The notes under the pieces were generated by a model. That model searched no databases. It saw only the letters and a program-made list of their open reading frames with translations, and had not been told where the DNA came from. DNA of 64,000 bases from Pseudomaricurvus alcaniphilus (GTDB taxonomy: Bacteria; Pseudomonadota; Gammaproteobacteria; Pseudomonadales; Cellvibrionaceae), in the NCBI RefSeq assembly GCF_011440395.1, contig NZ_JAAOIX010000013.1, positions 87,492-151,491 of the forward strand, read 5' to 3'. A program made the translations under genes and the position numbers. Below, piece after piece: positions 63,889-64,000 of the stretch. Every line of letters starts with the position of its first letter. Position 1 is the stretch's first letter.

Positions 63889-64000
63889 ATGAGATGGTCT
63901 CCTCCTCTTCCCAGCGGCATCGCAATGTGCCTGAATAGAGGGTGAACAATTCGTTCTCTATCGACAGAAGCAGGAGGAGACCATGGACAAGTTTAACGTA
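63889..64000 (+). mobile_element. Left end of a probable insertion sequence
   Basis: New sequence begins exactly where the palindromic repeat breaks off. It holds a 13-bp inverted repeat, ATGGTCTCCTCCT (63894-63906) and AGGAGGAGACCAT (63972-63984), then an open frame running off the window. Insertion into a palindromic genomic repeat is typical of IS110/IS1111 elements, but six codons are too few to name the family. Confidence 0.6.
63983..64000 (+). CDS. Start of a probable transposase gene (partial)
   Basis: Six codons, MDKFNV, follow an excellent AGGAGG site six bases before the ATG; the rest is outside the window. That it is a transposase is inferred from the position at the element's left end. 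The ribosome site and ATG lie in the right arm of a 13-bp inverted repeat, so translation from an outside transcript could be blocked. Confidence 0.45.

Noticed and set aside
1..64000. tRNA, rRNA, CRISPR array, prophage, toxin-antitoxin or defence genes
   Set aside because: Searched for by eye in all gaps and by protein motifs; none was found. The gaps are filled by repeats, MITEs, hairpins or plain regulatory-type sequence.

Overview
The window reads as a 64 kb chromosomal stretch of a GC-rich marine-type gammaproteobacterium close to Pseudomonadales/Cellvibrionales (for example Spongiibacteraceae or Halieaceae). The grounds are gene content and order: proA-nadD-rsfS-rlmH-mrdA-rodA-mltB-rlpA-dacA-ybeD-lipB-lipA runs in the order I know from Pseudomonas, as do grxD/argD/argF/ABC-ATPase, fabA-fabB, an MFS gene next to ssb, and the acetate genes near a CrbS/CrbR pair. 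A PEP-CTERM protein and high G+C fit aquatic relatives rather than Pseudomonas itself. The exact genus cannot be fixed from the sequence alone.

Layout. 1-3.8 kb: end of a fructosamine-kinase-like gene, a glycerophosphodiesterase, a YyaL-type protein and an acetyltransferase. 3.8-15.4 kb: one long leftward block for lipoate attachment, peptidoglycan synthesis and remodelling (PBP2/RodA elongasome, MltB, RlpA, a PBP5-type carboxypeptidase), ribosome assembly, NAD and proline synthesis. 15.5-21.2 kb: a Ser/Thr kinase with a C-terminal sensory or TPR-like half, then a porin, an FMN-binding protein and a PepSY membrane protein below a Fur-like box. 21.5-25.4 kb: monothiol glutaredoxin, arginine genes argD-argF and a translationally coupled orphan FbpC-like ATPase. 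25.4-31.9 kb: gamma-glutamyltransferase, a GH31 lipoprotein, phosphomannomutase and GalU. 32.1-33.9 kb: fabA-fabB for unsaturated fatty acids. 34.2-38.6 kb: a LuxR-type regulator, a degenerate RmlD-like protein, ssb and a YajR-like transporter, with two near-identical inverted 165-bp MITE-like elements. 38.7-42.3 kb: a methyltransferase and ilvIH.

43.2-54.6 kb is an acetate (short-chain carboxylate) module: DUF294/CBS nucleotidyltransferase, DnaQ-like exonuclease, ActP with its DUF4212 small subunit, a DcaP-like porin, and the CrbR/CrbS two-component pair. A shared motif, TATAGACCAATGGTGA (interrupted in one copy), lies upstream of both the transporter and porin genes and is a candidate common operator. 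54.8-60.5 kb is an envelope/secretion region: a DsbA-like thiol oxidoreductase, a small exported protein, a 1215-residue exported protein with eight thrombospondin type-3-like calcium-binding repeats, and a PEP-CTERM protein preceded by a good sigma-54 promoter. clpB follows, with a possible sigma-32 promoter.

The right edge holds a palindromic intergenic repeat, also present between rodA and mltB, that is broken off by what looks like an insertion sequence. Its first gene is preceded by a 13-bp inverted repeat that would bury the ribosome binding site. No tRNA, rRNA or CRISPR array was seen. The most unusual observations are the natural Asp-to-Asn change at the predicted GH31 acid/base, the element-into-repeat insertion, the MITE pair, the sigma-54 control region of the PEP-CTERM gene, and the shared acetate-module motif.
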